The notes under the pieces: model-generated
Database searches by the model: none
What the model was told of the DNA's origin: nothing
Seen by the model: the letters and a program-made list of their open reading frames with translations, nothing else
In this document: piece by piece, positions 9,912 to 19,204 of the stretch
Position numbering within the stretch: position 1 is the stretch's first letter
Layout: each line of letters starts with the position of its first letter
Source: GCA-2725625 sp964574215
GTDB lineage: Bacteria; Pseudomonadota; Alphaproteobacteria; Rhodospirillales; UBA2165
Direction of reading: 5' to 3'
Assembly (NCBI GenBank): GCA_964574215.1
Contig: CAZNLR010000020.1
Location: 14,398-78,397 of the forward strand
Length of the DNA: 64,000 nt
Program-made: the position numbers and the translations under genes

Positions 9912-11023
9912 AGACGAAGCTCCTTTACCTGGTCAGCCACCCAATACAGTACCAAGCGCCGCTACTGCGCCGTATAAACCAAGAGATCGAAATCGATCTA
10001 AAAGTCTTGTTCGAAGACGACTTCTCCGATGGTAGTTATAGGGATGCCGGATTCGGCGTAGACGTTGCGTGGGATGTGCCGCTTAGAGAGGGGTACAATA
10101 GCGCTTTGATCAGGGAGGTCGATGTCGATACAGCGGTTAAAGATTGCGATGCCGTGTGGATGCACGGATGGGAGAGTGCCGTTTTCAGGAAAATTCTTAC
10201 TAAAGCGTATGAAATTGGCAAGCCGGTTCTGATGCGGGGCGAAAATTGGGATGGCGCCATGCCCGATGGAAAGGGACCAAAATCCTGGCTCAGAAAGCGT
10301 TATCATAAAAACATATTTTCCAAATGCGCGGCCTTTTTGGCGATTGGTTCATTAAATCGGCAGTACTATTTAAAGCGCGACGTGGCCGACGAAAAAATTT
10401 TTATGACCCCGTACGCAGTGGACAATGATTTTTTTGCAAAAGGGGCGAACACCGAGGCGATATTTGAACTCAAAAATTCTATTGGTCTAACGCCGGAACA
10501 GAAAATAATTTTGTTTGCCGGGAAACAAACGAGACGAAAAAGGCCGGACATCCTCTTAGAGGCCTGGAAGCAAGCAAATTGGCGGGACGATGAAACGCCA
10601 ATTTTAGTATTTGCAGGCGATGGCGAGATGCGGCAGGACCTGGAAAACAACTCTCAAGAGGGTGTCCGATTTATCGGATTCAGAAATCAAACGGAGTTGC
10701 CGGCCGTTTACGGGGCGGCGGATGTTTTTGTACTGGTCTCAGAAAAAGAACCTTGGGGCTTAGCTGTCAATGAGGCCATGGCGTCCGGGACCGCCGTTAT
10801 CGCATCTGATCAATGTGGTGTCGCTGCCGATTTGATAGATGAATCAACCGGCGCCGTCGTGAAAGCAGGCGAGGTAAGTGCCTTAGCACAAGTTTTGCCT
10901 CAAGTTTTATCAAATGCAGAACAGATGGGGGCGGTGGCACAGCGGAGAATTTCCGGATGGAATTTTGATGCGGATATTTCAGGATTGAAGGCGGCACTTT
11001 CTTTCGTTGCAGGACACGGATGA
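9908..11023 (+). CDS. Glycosyltransferase family 4, 371 aa
   Basis: The GTG start overlaps the previous stop (GTGA), so translation is probably coupled. The N-terminus reads LLYLVSHPIQYQAPLLRRI, common in GT4 enzymes of O-antigen loci. The donor motif is VSEKEPWGLAVNEAMASG near residue 280, with both glutamates present. No membrane segment is seen. It is probably a cytoplasmic or peripheral-membrane enzyme adding one sugar to the lipid-linked repeat unit. Confidence 0.8.
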   Translation: MKTKLLYLVSHPIQYQAPLLRRINQEIEIDLKVLFEDDFSDGSYRDAGFGVDVAWDVPLREGYNSALIREVDVDTAVKDCDAVWMHGWESAVFRKILTKAYEIGKPVLMRGENWDGAMPDGKGPKSWLRKRYHKNIFSKCAAFLAIGSLNRQYYLKRDVADEKIFMTPYAVDNDFFAKGANTEAIFELKNSIGLTPEQKIILFAGKQTRRKRPDILLEAWKQANWRDDETPILVFAGDGEMRQDLENNSQEGVRFIGFRNQTELPAVYGAADVFVLVSEKEPWGLAVNEAMASGTAVIASDQCGVAADLIDESTGAVVKAGEVSALAQVLPQVLSNAEQMGAVAQRRISGWNFDADISGLKAALSFVAGHG

Positions 11024-12081
11024 TGTCCGATTATAAAATTCTCTTCGTTGGGCAAACCGTGCCGGGTTCCAGAACCTTGCAGCGTATCGATACGCTTAGA
11101 AAATTAAGGTGCCAGGTCGACGTGGTATCTACGAACCCACCAGGCGCACGTTACGAGGATCGCCCCACTTTGATCTCAAGAATTCGGCATCGCTTGCGAT
11201 TCCCAGCCGATAAAGCGGAAGCGAACCGGAAAACACTTGATCTTGCGCGAGATCAAGTATTTGATTTTTTGTGGTTGGAAAGAGCCGTCGAAATCAATGC
11301 AAATACTCTAAAAAAGATAAAAAAGCTTCAGCCGAAAATGGTCATAATTTGGTATGCCGAAGATGACATGATGAACCCCCGACATTTGTCCCGTCAGGTG
11401 GAAGCTGCTTTGCCGATTTACGATTTATGGGTGACGACCAAATCCTTTAACGCAGATCCCTCAGAAATGCCCAGCCGTGGCGTTCGGAATATCTTATTCG
11501 CCAACAATTCTTATGATTCGGAGCTGCATTGTCCGGCTACGTTGGACAGCACCAACCGAGCCAAATTTGGCTCAGATGTCAGCTTTGTCGGAACCTATGA
11601 GGAATACAGAGCTGACAGCATCATACATTTGGCGGAAAACGGTATTCAAGTCCGTGTTTGGGGTAATGGTTGGGGCAGTTTGATTGATAAGCATCCATCT
11701 TTGACGATCGAAGGTCAGCCAGTATACGGCACTGATTATGGCAAAGTCGTTTGCGCCAGTAAAATTAATCTCTGTTTTCTGCGTAAAGCAAACCGAGACT
11801 TGCAGACTTGTCGGTCTATGGAAATACCGGCTTTTGGCGGGTTTATGCTGCACGAAAGGAACGATGAAATCTGCGGAATTTTTGAAGAAAATGTTGATGT
11901 CGCATATTTCGAAAGTGATCGAGAACTGTTAGACCAATGTAGAAAGTGGTTGTCTGACGAAAATGGACGGGTCGGGATTGCCCAAACGGGTCGTGAGAAG
12001 GTTTTATCAGGTTCCTACAGCCATCAAGATTGTCTGAATGAAATTTTATCCGCTGCGGCTAAGTTGAAATCTGAATGGTGA
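11020..12081 (+). CDS. CgeB-like glycosyltransferase, 353 aa
   Basis: The C-terminal region CRSMEIPAFGGFMLHE, followed by a long helix and a terminal SGSYSHQDCLNEIL segment, matches the glycosyl transferase domain named after spore protein CgeB. The N-terminal half forms a Rossmann-like region with FVGQTVPGSRTLQRI. Such proteins occur in surface glycan and glycopeptide loci. The ATG overlaps the preceding stop by four bases, and an alternative ATG follows immediately. The exact sugar and linkage are unknown. Confidence 0.7.
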   Translation: MMSDYKILFVGQTVPGSRTLQRIDTLRKLRCQVDVVSTNPPGARYEDRPTLISRIRHRLRFPADKAEANRKTLDLARDQVFDFLWLERAVEINANTLKKIKKLQPKMVIIWYAEDDMMNPRHLSRQVEAALPIYDLWVTTKSFNADPSEMPSRGVRNILFANNSYDSELHCPATLDSTNRAKFGSDVSFVGTYEEYRADSIIHLAENGIQVRVWGNGWGSLIDKHPSLTIEGQPVYGTDYGKVVCASKINLCFLRKANRDLQTCRSMEIPAFGGFMLHERNDEICGIFEENVDVAYFESDRELLDQCRKWLSDENGRVGIAQTGREKVLSGSYSHQDCLNEILSAAAKLKSEW

Positions 12082-12088
12082 ACGTATC

Positions 12089-13216
12089 ATGAGAGTGTTG
12101 GTCAACGCGCTATCCGCCAGAAAGGGCGGCATTGTTACTTATACCAACAATCTGCTGACCGCTTTCGAAGAGCGCGGTGTAGACGTTACCGTGGCCGTTT
12201 CAGAGGAATTCGAAACGACTGACCGGCCATCGGTGCGTCGCCTAAACATATCGGGATATTCGGCGATCAAGCGTCTGCTGTGGGAACAGTCCGCCTGGCG
12301 TCAGATCGTAAAAAAACATAACCCCGATGTATTGTTTTCATCGGCGAATTTTGGGCTATTGAATTGCCCAGTTAAACAAATTCTCTTGTTACGGGAAGGT
12401 GGATTGTTCGATCCATTTTACCTGGCGAACATGACGGCGCCGCAAGGACTTTGGAATGCCGTAAACAGGTATTTTCGCCGCAACCTGATGTTGATGTCGG
12501 CAATGACAGCGGATCAAATTATTACACCCACCGTGGCCATGCGTGACATGGTGGCGAGGTGGCGGCCCAAGATTGCCGACAAATGCGCGGTAAATCCGTA
12601 TGGGACCATCAATCAAGCATTCAAGCCAGATAACAACGAAAGAAAATGGCGCGAAGACGGCGTACTCAGATTATTGTACGTATCCGTCTACTATCCGCAT
12701 AAAGTTCCCAGTTTGGTTTGCCAAGCCGTTGACCAATTGAATGATATGGGCATCAAGGCCCATGCGACCATAACTATGTCGTTGGACGAATTTGGTGAGA
12801 TAAAGGGAAGTGCTTTAGATTCGGCAATCGTCCGAGACGCTAATCGACGCGGGATAGTTTCTCTTGGGCACCACGATTATAAGGATTTGCCCGCGTTATA
12901 TCGATCCCACGACGTGTTTGTGTTCCCTTCGGTATCCGAGACTTTCGGGCATCCCATGGCGGAGGCTATGAGTTCGGCTATGCCGGTTGTGGTTTCGGAT
13001 ACGCCTGTTAATAGGGAAATTTGCGGGGAAGCCGCACTTTATTTTAAGCCGTTTATTGTATCGGAACTGACTGACCGTTTGATGAAATTTGAACGAGACC
13101 CGACGCTACGGGAACGATTGCCCAAACTGGGGCGAGAACGAGCCGTAACCCGTTTCGACTGGGACGGGCACGTTGAACGGTTGATAGAAACCATGGAAAG
13201 GGTGGCGGCGAATTAA
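12089..13216 (+). CDS. Glycosyltransferase family 4, 375 aa
   Basis: The N-terminus RVLVNALSARKGGIVTYTNN resembles that of the GT4 gene at 8721, so the two may be distant paralogues. The donor-site motif FPSVSETFGHPMAEAMSSA near residue 275 has the E-x7-E glutamates. It follows the CgeB-like gene after seven bases and precedes the flippase by eleven. It is a probable cytoplasmic transferase for the repeat unit. Confidence 0.8.
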   Translation: MRVLVNALSARKGGIVTYTNNLLTAFEERGVDVTVAVSEEFETTDRPSVRRLNISGYSAIKRLLWEQSAWRQIVKKHNPDVLFSSANFGLLNCPVKQILLLREGGLFDPFYLANMTAPQGLWNAVNRYFRRNLMLMSAMTADQIITPTVAMRDMVARWRPKIADKCAVNPYGTINQAFKPDNNERKWREDGVLRLLYVSVYYPHKVPSLVCQAVDQLNDMGIKAHATITMSLDEFGEIKGSALDSAIVRDANRRGIVSLGHHDYKDLPALYRSHDVFVFPSVSETFGHPMAEAMSSAMPVVVSDTPVNREICGEAALYFKPFIVSELTDRLMKFERDPTLRERLPKLGRERAVTRFDWDGHVERLIETMERVAAN

Positions 13217-13227
13217 GCCGAAAATCG

Positions 13228-14457
13228 ATGGCGAATTTCGATGCCAAAGAATTAAAAATTGGTGGGGCCTTCTTGGCTTCGGGTCAGGCTGTTCAAGCCT
13301 TCATCGCTTTCGGCGTCAATCTCGTTTTGGTCAGGTTTCTGGCGCCGGAGGATTTTGGCCGTTTCGCTCTTGTATTGGCGGGTGCGACGGTCGTCTATTC
13401 AATTTTCTCTCTCCGCATCAATGTTTTGGTAATCCGAGAAGATAACGACAAACTGGATGCCGCCGCCGAAGAGCGTTACATGTCGGCGCTTGGCTGGGAG
13501 ACGATCTTTTCAACGCTGCTGATTTTTACATGGATATTGATATCAGGTGATATCGGAAATTGGGAAGTCGGCTTGATAATGGCGATTGGCGTCCGCCACT
13601 GGACTGACAATAACAAAGCGGTATTCGAACGGCGCATGCCGTATCGACAACTCGCAGCGATTGAAACAGCAACGGCAACGGCTAGCCACGTGTTAGCGCT
13701 CGTCCTGGTGATCGGCGGCATGGGCTGGAAGGTGTTGTTCATTCGGGAGATTTTTCTCTCAGCGGCACTTTTTGCGGCTTTTGCATTTACCGGTGGTCTC
13801 ACCTTCCGGCGGTTTCGGCTGTTGGGGATTGGTGAATGGAAAGATTTGGCACGGGATGCGCGCGGCGTTTGGTTGGATGCCGTACTGGAAGGCAGTTTTC
13901 AGCGGGTCACGATTCTGCTTGCCGGCCTCATTGGCGGTGAACGCATAGCTGGTTTCTTTTTTCAGGCTCAAAGGCTGGCAATTGTGCCCAATCAGTTTTT
14001 AGTGCCGATCGTTTCGCGTATTGCCGGCAACTGGTTTGTCCGTGTGGAGGACCGGTCCAAGCGTATCGCCGGAAGAGATCGTTTACTGCTCAATATTTTC
14101 ATACCTTTATTGATTGGCGGCATATTGACCTATTTATTTGCCGATCCGGTAGTGCCCTGGCTGTTCGGTGAAAAATGGCGTATGTCGGCTGAATTATTCA
14201 GGATGATGGCCGGCTTGGTTGTGTTTCAATCTTTGTTTGAGACCGTCAAAGCTTACTGTTGGGTTGTGAAGCAAACCAGATGGTTGTTGATCGGACGCGT
14301 GTTTCAATATGGCGGTTTGTTAACATGTTTCTTGTTAGGTGTGACTGGTGCAATGGAAGCCGCCGTGGCCTTGTCCTTGGGTTTGTCAGTGGCTTATAGC
14401 CTGGCATTTTTGGTGGTCTACACTATTTTACGGTTTACCGAGAGGGATCAAGCGTGA
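13228..14457 (+). CDS. Polysaccharide flippase (Wzx / MOP superfamily), 409 aa
   Basis: The protein is hydrophobic throughout, with about twelve predicted membrane segments. Its N-terminal region has LVRFLAPEDFGRFAL, the usual first-loop motif of the polysaccharide transport family. These proteins move undecaprenyl-linked repeat units across the inner membrane. Together with the Wzy/ligase-type protein at 3103 it points to a Wzx/Wzy-dependent pathway. Its stop overlaps the next GTG start. Confidence 0.8.
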   Translation: MANFDAKELKIGGAFLASGQAVQAFIAFGVNLVLVRFLAPEDFGRFALVLAGATVVYSIFSLRINVLVIREDNDKLDAAAEERYMSALGWETIFSTLLIFTWILISGDIGNWEVGLIMAIGVRHWTDNNKAVFERRMPYRQLAAIETATATASHVLALVLVIGGMGWKVLFIREIFLSAALFAAFAFTGGLTFRRFRLLGIGEWKDLARDARGVWLDAVLEGSFQRVTILLAGLIGGERIAGFFFQAQRLAIVPNQFLVPIVSRIAGNWFVRVEDRSKRIAGRDRLLLNIFIPLLIGGILTYLFADPVVPWLFGEKWRMSAELFRMMAGLVVFQSLFETVKAYCWVVKQTRWLLIGRVFQYGGLLTCFLLGVTGAMEAAVALSLGLSVAYSLAFLVVYTILRFTERDQA

Positions 14458-15596
14458 AAGTTTCCGTCTCTGTTCACGGGCGCTGGCACGCGTTTGATCT
14501 AGCTGCCGGTCTTTTCAGACGCGGATTATTTTCGCAATTGACAACGACCTATCCCCGGATGATTGCCCGGCGATTTGTGCCGGACGATATGCGGATAATA
14601 TCAGCGCCGTTATTGGAATTTCGGCGTCGGCTCTACGATCGATTCAAACTGGGACAAAAACCGGATTTGCCGGTCGCAGAATCTTTTGGACGATTTACAG
14701 CACGGCATTTGGAAGACCAGTCCGATGTTTTGGTGGGATGGAGTTCAGCGACTTTAGAAGCCATTGATATCGCTCGTTCTATGGGCAAAAAAATAGTCAT
14801 CGAACGAGGGTCGAGTCATATCGTCCATCAGAAGAAAGTGCTTGGCGAGGTTTACGAAAAGCTCGCGATGAAATTTTCCGGCCCCGATCCCGGTATCGTT
14901 GAGCGGGAAATCGAGGAGTACAGACTGGCCGACGCCATTGCCGTACCGACCAAATTTGCGGCGGATACTTTTGAACTCAATGGGGTCGAGCGTAGCAAAT
15001 TATTCATTAACCCGTACGGCGTCGATCTTACCAAGTTCAATCCGGGCCAAACAACGGGCAAATCCGGGAAGCCCCAAATTGTATTTGTCGGCGGCGTCGG
15101 TGCCCGCAAGGGGGTTCCTCATTTGCTGAATGCCTTCAAGTCCCTCGCCGCAGACGCCGAACTACATTTGGTTGGTCCGGTGGAAACGGGGCTTGAAAGC
15201 GCGCTCGCCAACATCAATGCCGGGTCAAATATCAAAATCCATGGTCCGGTAGCGTCTAACAGTATCCCGGATATATTAAATTCGGCAGATATATTTTGCC
15301 TGCCGTCCTTGGAAGAAGGATTTCCGCTCTCCATGTTGCAAGCCATGTCGTCGGGTTTACCGGTTGTGACTACAAAGGAAGCCGGTGCGGAAGATATTTT
15401 ATCTGATGGGGAGGAAGGCAAAATTGTCCCCGCCGGCGACGAAGAGGCGTTAGCTGATGCTTTGGCCTTACTAATCAGCGACCAAGACCTCAGGATATCG
15501 ATGGGGCAAGCAGCCCGGGCGCGGGTGGAAAACGGGTACTCCTGGGACGATTACATAGAGCGGTCGATCGACGCCTATGAAAAACTCACGACCTAA
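14454..15596 (+). CDS. Glycosyltransferase family 4, 380 aa
   Basis: The GTG start overlaps the flippase stop (GTGA). LPSLEEGFPLSMLQAMSSG near residue 285 is the E-x7-E donor site, and FVGGVGARKGVPHLLNAF is the domain-linker motif of GT4 enzymes. It is the last gene of the plus-strand glycosyltransferase run. It converges on the GDP-fucose-synthase-like gene with two bases between their stops, so no separate terminator has room there. Confidence 0.8.
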   Translation: MKVSVSVHGRWHAFDLAAGLFRRGLFSQLTTTYPRMIARRFVPDDMRIISAPLLEFRRRLYDRFKLGQKPDLPVAESFGRFTARHLEDQSDVLVGWSSATLEAIDIARSMGKKIVIERGSSHIVHQKKVLGEVYEKLAMKFSGPDPGIVEREIEEYRLADAIAVPTKFAADTFELNGVERSKLFINPYGVDLTKFNPGQTTGKSGKPQIVFVGGVGARKGVPHLLNAFKSLAADAELHLVGPVETGLESALANINAGSNIKIHGPVASNSIPDILNSADIFCLPSLEEGFPLSMLQAMSSGLPVVTTKEAGAEDILSDGEEGKIVPAGDEEALADALALLISDQDLRISMGQAARARVENGYSWDDYIERSIDAYEKLTT

Positions 15597-15598
15597 CC

Positions 15599-16564
15599 TT
15601 ACAGTTTATTAGCCTGATACCATTGATAAGTCGTTTTAAGACCGTCCTTCAGGCCGATGGAAGAGCGCCAACCAAGTTCTTTCATACGGGTAGCATCCAG
15701 GAGCTTTCGGGGCGAACCGTCTGGTTTGGAGCCATCGAATATAAGCTTCCCTTGGTAGCCCACGGTTTCCACGACCAAATTGGCAAGTTCATTAATGCTG
15801 ACTTCTTCGCCGGTTCCCATATTCATATGGATCGGGCCCGAATAGAGTTTAATCAGATGAACCAAAGAATCGGCGCAATCGTCAACATGAAGAAATTCGC
15901 GGAACACCTTGCCGGTCCCCCAAATCTCTAATTTCGGCTGATTTTCGAGCTTAGCGGTGTGCGCCCGGGCCATTAAGGCCGGAATAACATGGCCTGACTG
16001 CACATCGAAATTATCGCCAGGACCATAAAGATTACTAGGTTGGGCGGATATGAAATCACAACCGTATTGCTGTCGGTATGCTTCGCACATTTTAATGCCG
16101 GCGATCTTGGCGATGGCATACCATTCATTGGTTGGTTCCAAAGGACCGGTTAGAAGGGCCTCTTCCGCCATGGGCTGCGCCGCTTCGCGAGGATAGATAC
16201 AGGCCGAGCCCAGGAATAATAGTTTTTCCACTTGGTTTTCATATGCCGCATGGATGACGTTGGTTTCAATGGCAATATTGTCGTAAATAAACTCCGCCGG
16301 CCGGGTCGAATTGGCGAGAATACCGCCTACCGTGGCAGCGGCGATCACCACCACATCAGGCTTGTTGTCGGCTATCCAATCATTGACGGCACCCTGGTCG
16401 CGCAGGTCAAGGTTGGCGTGGGGAACGCCCAGAATTTCACAATCTTCGGAGTCGAGGCGGCGTACAACTGCCGAGCCCACCATCCCCGTATGGCCGGTCA
16501 CCCAGATTTTCTTTCCCTTTAAGACGTAGGGCGTCTCCAGTTTGCCTTCCATGGCGGCGGTCAT
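15599..16564 (-). CDS. fcl: GDP-L-fucose synthase-like epimerase/reductase
   Basis: This is a short-chain dehydrogenase with the NAD(P)-binding motif WVTGHTGMVGSAVVRRL near the N-terminus, GSACIYPREAAQP, and the catalytic YAIAK. Fcl converts GDP-4-keto-6-deoxymannose to GDP-L-fucose by epimerisation and reduction. No gmd (GDP-mannose dehydratase) is in the window, so the substrate must come from elsewhere or the enzyme makes another 6-deoxysugar. The frame is open from 16570; the ATG at 16564, overlapping the WecC stop as ATGA, is chosen here. A third ATG at 16552 is possible. Confidence 0.8.
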   Translation of the reverse strand: MTAAMEGKLETPYVLKGKKIWVTGHTGMVGSAVVRRLDSEDCEILGVPHANLDLRDQGAVNDWIADNKPDVVVIAAATVGGILANSTRPAEFIYDNIAIETNVIHAAYENQVEKLLFLGSACIYPREAAQPMAEEALLTGPLEPTNEWYAIAKIAGIKMCEAYRQQYGCDFISAQPSNLYGPGDNFDVQSGHVIPALMARAHTAKLENQPKLEIWGTGKVFREFLHVDDCADSLVHLIKLYSGPIHMNMGTGEEVSINELANLVVETVGYQGKLIFDGSKPDGSPRKLLDATRMKELGWRSSIGLKDGLKTTYQWYQANKL

Positions 16565-17808
16565 CTCCACATACCCCTGGTGTCGATGATTTTCATTTCC
16601 TTTAGATCATCCGATTTCAATGCTTTGAACTCTTTGTGATCTGTCAGCACCACAATCAACCCTGCCGTCTTGATCGCTTCATCTAATCCGCATAGCTCAA
16701 TATTTCCGCTATCGGCCAGTTTATCCGGCAGGGATTCGATGTTCGGTTCAACGGCAAGTACTTTACCCTCAAACCTCTGGGCCAGACCCAGGACGATACC
16801 CACGGCCGGGCTCTCGCGCAGATCGTCGATATCCGCTTTGTAGGCTAATCCTAAGCAGGCAATGGCGCCGCACCCGGCTTCCACAGCGGAGGCGTAGGCC
16901 CGGTCGATTACCCAATTCGGTTTACCGTCGTTGACTTGGCGGGCGGTCTGTATCAGCGGAGTGACTTCCGGCGCCGAGTCGGCGATGAACCAGGGGTCGA
17001 CGGCGATGCAATGGCCGCCGACACCGGGACCGGGCTGCAATATGTCGACCCTGGGATGAAGATTTGCCAGTTCGATCATTTCCCAGACATCGATATCAAG
17101 CTGGTCGCAAACCAGCGACATCTCGTTGGCGAAGGCGATGTTGGTATCCCGGTAGGCGTTTTCGGCAAGTTTCACCAGTTCCGCCGTTCTGGCCGACGTC
17201 AGGCGGCAGTTGCCGTTGACAAACAGGCCATAGAAATCGGCGGCCCGCCGGCTGCATTTGTCGGTCAACCCGCCGATCACCCTGTCGTTACCCACCAGTT
17301 CGATGAGGACCCGGCCCGGAAGAACGCGCTCGGGGCTGTGGGCGATTTGTATATCCGCCTGTACGCCGTGCCGGCTGGGAAACTTTAAATCGGACCGTCC
17401 GGCAGCCAGCCAGGATTCCAATTTCTCGGTGGCGCCCACGGGCGACGTAGATTCCAGAACAACCAGATTGCCCGCTTGCAACACTGGCGCCAAGGCGGCG
17501 GCCGCGCTTTCCAGATAGCTGAGGTCGGGCTTATAGGCGGCGGTAAACGGCGTTGGGACGGCAATGACAAAAACATCTGCTGTTTCCGGTTCGGTGACGG
17601 CTTTGAGGTTCCCCGTGGCGATGGCGCTTCGCACCAGGATATCAAGGTCCGGTTCCACCAGCGGAATTTCCCCCGCATTGATCAGATCGACATTGGCTTG
17701 GTTGGTGTCAACGCCGATAACCTCGATGCCCCGGTTGGCGATCACCGCCGCTGTGGGCAACCCCACATAGCCGAGACCGATGACCGATATCCGTTTAAAC
17801 TCCGACAC
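16561..17808 (-). CDS. wecC: UDP-N-acetyl-D-mannosamine dehydrogenase, 415 aa
   Basis: The N-terminal GLGYVGLPTAAVIA is the NAD-binding loop of the UDP-glucose/GDP-mannose dehydrogenase family. GPGVGGHCIAVDPWFI near residue 260 holds the catalytic cysteine. The family oxidises UDP-ManNAc to UDP-ManNAcA in two NAD-dependent steps. The adjacent wecB, four bases upstream, supports this substrate over UDP-glucose. Its stop overlaps the fcl start. UDP-ManNAcA is a plausible acceptor for the amidotransferases of this locus. Confidence 0.85.
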   Translation of the reverse strand: MSEFKRISVIGLGYVGLPTAAVIANRGIEVIGVDTNQANVDLINAGEIPLVEPDLDILVRSAIATGNLKAVTEPETADVFVIAVPTPFTAAYKPDLSYLESAAAALAPVLQAGNLVVLESTSPVGATEKLESWLAAGRSDLKFPSRHGVQADIQIAHSPERVLPGRVLIELVGNDRVIGGLTDKCSRRAADFYGLFVNGNCRLTSARTAELVKLAENAYRDTNIAFANEMSLVCDQLDIDVWEMIELANLHPRVDILQPGPGVGGHCIAVDPWFIADSAPEVTPLIQTARQVNDGKPNWVIDRAYASAVEAGCGAIACLGLAYKADIDDLRESPAVGIVLGLAQRFEGKVLAVEPNIESLPDKLADSGNIELCGLDEAIKTAGLIVVLTDHKEFKALKSDDLKEMKIIDTRGMWR

Positions 17809-17812
17809 TGTA

Positions 17813-18931
17813 TCAGGCCTCTTCCTTTAGTTTTTCAATTATCCGCCCGCTGGCTTGGCCGTCGCCGTAGGGATTATGAGCGCGGCTCATAGAGCTATAC
17901 GCGTTTTCATCATCAAGCAAGCGTTGCCCTTCTCCGACTATTTTTTCCCGGTCGGTGCCGACCAGAATGACGGTGCCGGCGTCCACCGCTTCGGGCCGTT
18001 CGGTTACTTCGCGCATAACCAAAACCGGCTTTCCGAGGCTGGGCGCTTCCTCCTGGATGCCGCCGGAATCAGTGATGATGATATGGGATTTATTCATCAA
18101 ATAGATAAAAGGCAGATAATCCAACGGTGGTAAGAGCTTGATCCGGGGGTTGCCGCCGAGCAGGCGGTTGACCGGTTCCTGCACGTTGGGATTGAGGTGA
18201 ACCGGGTAAATGATTTCCACGTCGTCCCGTTCGCTGAGGGTTGCCAGGGCAGCGCAGATACTCTCAAACCCATCGCCGAAATTCTCGCGGCGGTGACCGG
18301 TCACCAGGATAAATTTGGCGGCAGGTTTTAATTCCGGGAGGCCCGCCGCGGCCTGCAGCGCCAAGTCAGCATCCTGCTCCAGCGACTGCCGGATTTGCAG
18401 AAGGGCGTCGATCACCGTATTGCCGGTGACGACGATTCCCGCCTCGGGCGCGCCGCTAGACAGCAGATTGTTTCTGGCCGTTTCGGTGGGCGCAAAATGC
18501 AGATCGCAAATGGTATCGGTGAGACGGCGGTTCATTTCTTCGGGCCAGGGGGCGTAAATATCGCCGGTGCGTAATCCGGCCTCCACATGACCGACGGGTA
18601 TTTTTTGGTAAAAGGCGGCCAGGGAGGCGGCGAAGGTGGTGGTGGTGTCACCATGAACGAGCACCCGGTCCGGCGCGCATTTCTCCAGAACCGTCTGTAA
18701 TCCTACCAGAGAGGCGGTGGTGATATGGGTGAGGCCCTGGTTGTCGGCCATGATATCCAGGTCGAAATCGGGGGAGATGTCGAACAAGTCCAGCACCTGA
18801 TCGAGCATGCCGCGATGCTGCGCCGTCACGCAGACCTGAGACTCGAATCCGCTATCGGATTCAAGGGCTTTGACCACGGGCGCCATCTTGATGGCTTCCG
18901 GGCGGGTGCCGAAGACGGATAGTATTTTCAT
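17813..18931 (-). CDS. wecB: UDP-N-acetylglucosamine 2-epimerase (non-hydrolysing), 372 aa
   Basis: FGTRPEAIKMAPVVKAL at the N-terminus, VHGDTTTTFAASLAAF, HVEAGLRTGD and the late DSGGIQEEAPSLGKPVLVMR are hallmark segments of the WecB family. It converts UDP-GlcNAc to UDP-ManNAc, the substrate of the following WecC. It is the first gene of the minus-strand wecB-wecC-fcl operon; its promoter should lie in the roughly 270 bases before the divergent PDZ gene. Confidence 0.9.
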   Translation of the reverse strand: MKILSVFGTRPEAIKMAPVVKALESDSGFESQVCVTAQHRGMLDQVLDLFDISPDFDLDIMADNQGLTHITTASLVGLQTVLEKCAPDRVLVHGDTTTTFAASLAAFYQKIPVGHVEAGLRTGDIYAPWPEEMNRRLTDTICDLHFAPTETARNNLLSSGAPEAGIVVTGNTVIDALLQIRQSLEQDADLALQAAAGLPELKPAAKFILVTGHRRENFGDGFESICAALATLSERDDVEIIYPVHLNPNVQEPVNRLLGGNPRIKLLPPLDYLPFIYLMNKSHIIITDSGGIQEEAPSLGKPVLVMREVTERPEAVDAGTVILVGTDREKIVGEGQRLLDDENAYSSMSRAHNPYGDGQASGRIIEKLKEEA

Positions 18932-19204
18932 GCGACCGCAATTGCCCCCGTGCGGCTAAAGTTTATAAAAATCAAACAGATATAGAGTGAATAAGCCGCT
19001 CGCGCCTTAATCGCAAGGGGCCCGTTTGAATAGCCAGTGGCGACTTCCGCCCCATTTAAGCCATTTATTAGTAATAATTTCACCATTTTATTCAATAAAA
19101 TCACAGGACTAAGGGGTCAACGGTTGTTCCCGAATGAGGGAGAGGCTAAAGTTTACGGCATAATGCCGAAAAAAGGGCGGCCTCACGGACAATTGGACGG
19201 TCAT

